Source of the DNA: Archaeoglobales archaeon
GTDB lineage: Archaea; Halobacteriota; Archaeoglobi; Archaeoglobales; Archaeoglobaceae
Assembly: GCA_003662985.1 (NCBI GenBank)
Contig: QMZD01000091.1
Location: 1-6,933 of the forward strand
Length of the DNA stretch: 6,933 bases
Direction: 5' to 3'
Within the stretch, counting starts at the first letter, position 1. The number at the start of each line of letters is the position of its first letter. The position numbers were made by a program, and so were the translations under genes. Below are positions 5,106-6,933 of the stretch, piece after piece. The notes beneath the pieces were generated by a model. That model did not search any database, had not been told where the DNA came from, and saw only the letters and a list, made by a program, of their open reading frames with translations.

Positions 5106-5720
5106 ATGAATGTTGATTCTTATTTCGATTCTGATTTTGAAAAGCAACTTGAAACTATCAGGAAAAAGCTTGACGAGATTGATAATGCAAGAGAGGAGCT
5201 TTTAAGGCTTTCTAGAGAGTTAAGACGAAAATCAACTCTGGCGATATCAAATGTACACATCGGAAACGTCGAGGAAGCGAAGAATTTGCTTGAGAAGGCA
5301 AAAGAGATACTTCAGAAGATTGATGCTTACAAGCAATCTGAGATCTACTATCCAATCACAAGAGACTCCATGCAGGAGTTCGTTGAGGCTGTGGTGTTTC
5401 TCAAAACAGTCAACGAAAAGAGGCTTAAAATCCCGAGTTTTGATGTCGATATTCATCCTTCTTCTATCCTAACAGGAATGGCGGATGTTGTCGGTGAGCT
5501 AAGAAGATACATCCTCGATTTGCTAAGAAAATCCGAGATTGAGGAGGCTGAGAGGTTAGTAAAAATAATGGAGAGGATATACTTCAGCTTGGTTTCTTTC
5601 AACTACCCGGATAAAATAGTTCCAGGACTGAGGGGCAAAATCGACATGATGAGGCTTTCCCTTGAAAGAACTAAATCTGATCTAATCTCAGCCATGCTCA
5701 TAACCAAATTTGAAGAATGA
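5106..5720 (+). CDS. Translin/Trax-like RNA-binding protein, probable C3PO-type endoribonuclease
   Basis: A 204-residue all-helical protein of the translin family. In eukaryotes translin and Trax form C3PO, an RNase that removes cleaved passenger strands and trims tRNA fragments. An Archaeoglobus Trax-like protein is known to form a hollow octamer that encloses and cuts duplex RNA. Visible marks are the N-terminal heptad-like helix (about 8-45), an Arg-rich RELRRKS (38-44), MQEFVEAVVF (89-98) with Glu91 and Glu94 matching the Q-E-x-V-E-A catalytic acid motif of Trax, GMADVVGELRR (124-134) with Asp127 and Glu131, and PGLRGKIDMMRLSLERTKSD (173-192), matching the family's C-terminal helix. Retained acids suggest an active Trax-type rather than an inactive translin-type subunit. 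Its natural RNA substrate in archaea is unclear. An SD and a TATA-like box support the start. The acyl-CoA dehydrogenase follows after 59 bases on the same strand and may share its transcript without sharing its function. Confidence 0.88.
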   Translation: MNVDSYFDSDFEKQLETIRKKLDEIDNAREELLRLSRELRRKSTLAISNVHIGNVEEAKNLLEKAKEILQKIDAYKQSEIYYPITRDSMQEFVEAVVFLKTVNEKRLKIPSFDVDIHPSSILTGMADVVGELRRYILDLLRKSEIEEAERLVKIMERIYFSLVSFNYPDKIVPGLRGKIDMMRLSLERTKSDLISAMLITKFEE

Positions 5721-5779
5721 AAATGAAATTCATATTCGCCAACAAAATTGTTAAGTAGACTATTTTATAATTAAAGATT

Positions 5780-6922
5780 ATGATTGAACTCGGCAAAGAG
5801 CAGTTGGATATAAAAAAAGCAGCTAGAGAATTCGCGGAAAATGAAATTCCAAAATATTCCAAAGAATGTGATGAAAAGGAGGAGTTTCCCTGGAAATTAT
5901 GGAAGGACTCATGCAAACAGGGATTTGTTGGAGTTTTTATCGATGAAGCTTATGGCGGGCAGGGATACGGCTATCTTGAAAATGCACTGATATGGGAGGA
6001 GTTCCACAAGGTAGATCCGGGCTGTGCCTTCGCAGCCCTCGGAACGACTATAGGGGCTGAAACTTTGCTCGTTAACGGGAGCGAAGAGCAGAAGGAGAAT
6101 TTTCTGCCTCCGCTCGTTAAAGGGAAAGCTATAATGGCGATAATGATTACAGAACCCCAAGCTGGGAGTGATGTTGCAGGAATAAGAACTAGGGCTGAGA
6201 AAAGTGGGAACCACTGGATAATAAATGGGACGAAGACATTTTCCACCAATGGATCGATCGCAGATTATGCGATTGTTCTATGCAGAACGGAGGAGTCAGG
6301 CGAGAGGCATAGAAGGTTCAGCACGTTCATTGTTGATTTAAAGGAAGATGGTGTCAAAAGAAGAAAGCTCACTGGAAAACTGGGGATGAGAGCCAGCGAT
6401 ACGGCAGAAATAAGCTTCGATAACGTTCATGTGCCCGAGGAGAATTTAATGGGGGCCCAAGGCAGAGGATTTTATCATATAATGGACTTTTTCAACAGAA
6501 GCAGAACATGGGTAGCAGCTCAGGCTGTAGGAGCAGCGCAGGGAGCTTTGGATTTTGCCATCAACTACTCGAGAGAAAGAGAGGCCTTTGGCAGCAGAAT
6601 CGCGTCTTTTCAAGCGATCCAGTTTAAAATCGCTGAGATGGCTACAAAACTCGAGGCGGCGAGGTGTCTCACATACAAAGCTTCCTACATGCTAGATAAG
6701 GGAGAGATAAACCCCGTTTTTTCAGCAATGGCCAAATGGTATTCGGCGAAAATTGCCGTTGAGGTCGTGGATGAGGCTTTGCAGATCCATGGAGGTATCG
6801 GTTATTTCAGCGATCATCCGATTTCAAGGTTTTATAGAGATGTTAAGGCGATTGAGATCTATGAAGGGACGAAAGAGATCGAGAAATGGTTGATAGGGAG
6901 GAGGATTCTTGGTGCAAAATAA
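5780..6922 (+). CDS. Acyl-CoA dehydrogenase (FAD-dependent)
   Basis: Oxidises an acyl-CoA to the trans-2-enoyl-CoA, passing electrons through FAD to an electron-transfer flavoprotein; this is the first step of fatty-acid beta-oxidation or of branched or aromatic acid breakdown. The 380 residues are full family length: an N-terminal helical domain (about 1-115), a middle beta domain with MITEPQAGSDVAG (122-134), WIINGTKTFSTNG (146-158) and LGMRASDT (201-208), and a C-terminal helical domain with QIHGGIGYFSDHPISRFYRD (335-354), which fits the second acyl-CoA dehydrogenase signature. Glu362 in IYEGTKEI is at the catalytic-base position used by medium- and short-chain enzymes. SREREAFG (264-271) is also typical. 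Substrate chain length cannot be fixed from sequence. ATG 5780 gives the usual N-terminus (IELGKEQLDIKKAAREFAE); it lacks an SD. The A/T box TTTTATA at 5763-5769 is too close to serve this ATG, so cotranscription with the translin-like gene is plausible. Confidence 0.95.
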   Translation: MIELGKEQLDIKKAAREFAENEIPKYSKECDEKEEFPWKLWKDSCKQGFVGVFIDEAYGGQGYGYLENALIWEEFHKVDPGCAFAALGTTIGAETLLVNGSEEQKENFLPPLVKGKAIMAIMITEPQAGSDVAGIRTRAEKSGNHWIINGTKTFSTNGSIADYAIVLCRTEESGERHRRFSTFIVDLKEDGVKRRKLTGKLGMRASDTAEISFDNVHVPEENLMGAQGRGFYHIMDFFNRSRTWVAAQAVGAAQGALDFAINYSREREAFGSRIASFQAIQFKIAEMATKLEAARCLTYKASYMLDKGEINPVFSAMAKWYSAKIAVEVVDEALQIHGGIGYFSDHPISRFYRDVKAIEIYEGTKEIEKWLIGRRILGAK

Positions 6923-6933
6923 TATTGGAATAC

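Noticed and set aside
4976..5109. Open plus-strand frame reading VITKPAIPVITKLPLKP-like sequence before the translin-like gene
   Set aside because: It has no start codon and runs into the next gene. The apparent protein repeat is just the 24-bp DNA repeat translated.
5763..5769. TTTTATA as promoter of the acyl-CoA dehydrogenase gene
   Set aside because: Its centre is about 14 bases before the ATG, so initiation would fall inside the gene, and no suitable downstream start exists.

Overview
The window looks like chromosomal DNA from a hyperthermophilic euryarchaeon, most likely Archaeoglobales (Archaeoglobus, Ferroglobus or Geoglobus type). The evidence is a two-repeat archaeal TATA-binding protein, a tRNA-Phe wyosine synthase (Taw1), an archaeal translin/Trax-like protein of the kind known from Archaeoglobus, an archaeal GT-C membrane glycosyltransferase of the Agl23 type, a fatty-acid-oxidation acyl-CoA dehydrogenase, and A/T-rich archaeal BRE/TATA promoters. 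The lineage is inferred from protein resemblance alone; no search was run.

Layout. On the minus strand at the left are a six-helix DUF1405-type membrane protein (16-651) and a small membrane-anchored or secreted protein (intact part 770-1327). The second appears to be broken by a one-base loss at each end; the reconstructed gene would span about 729-1356. A 288-base divergent region (1357-1644) carries promoters for this gene and for tbp (1645-2196, plus). tbp converges on a GT-C glycosyltransferase (2345-3796, minus) across a T-rich spacer. A second divergent region (3797-3978), rich in short repeats including four copies of CTTAATTC, separates it from taw1 (3979-4878, plus). After a 227-base spacer come the translin/Trax-like gene (5106-5720) and, 59 bases later, a complete acyl-CoA dehydrogenase (5780-6922), both plus.

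Working together. This is mostly a run of unrelated housekeeping genes: transcription initiation (TBP), tRNA anticodon-loop modification (Taw1), probable RNA cleavage or processing (translin/Trax-like), lipid oxidation (acyl-CoA dehydrogenase) and surface glycan assembly (GT-C protein). No defence, mobile or CRISPR system is visible, and I see no convincing new multi-gene system. The points most worth a second look are the doubly frameshifted minus-strand gene, the repeat-rich regulatory region between the glycosyltransferase and taw1, the many 7-9 bp tandem duplications confined to spacers, and the G-depleted leader before the translin-like gene.
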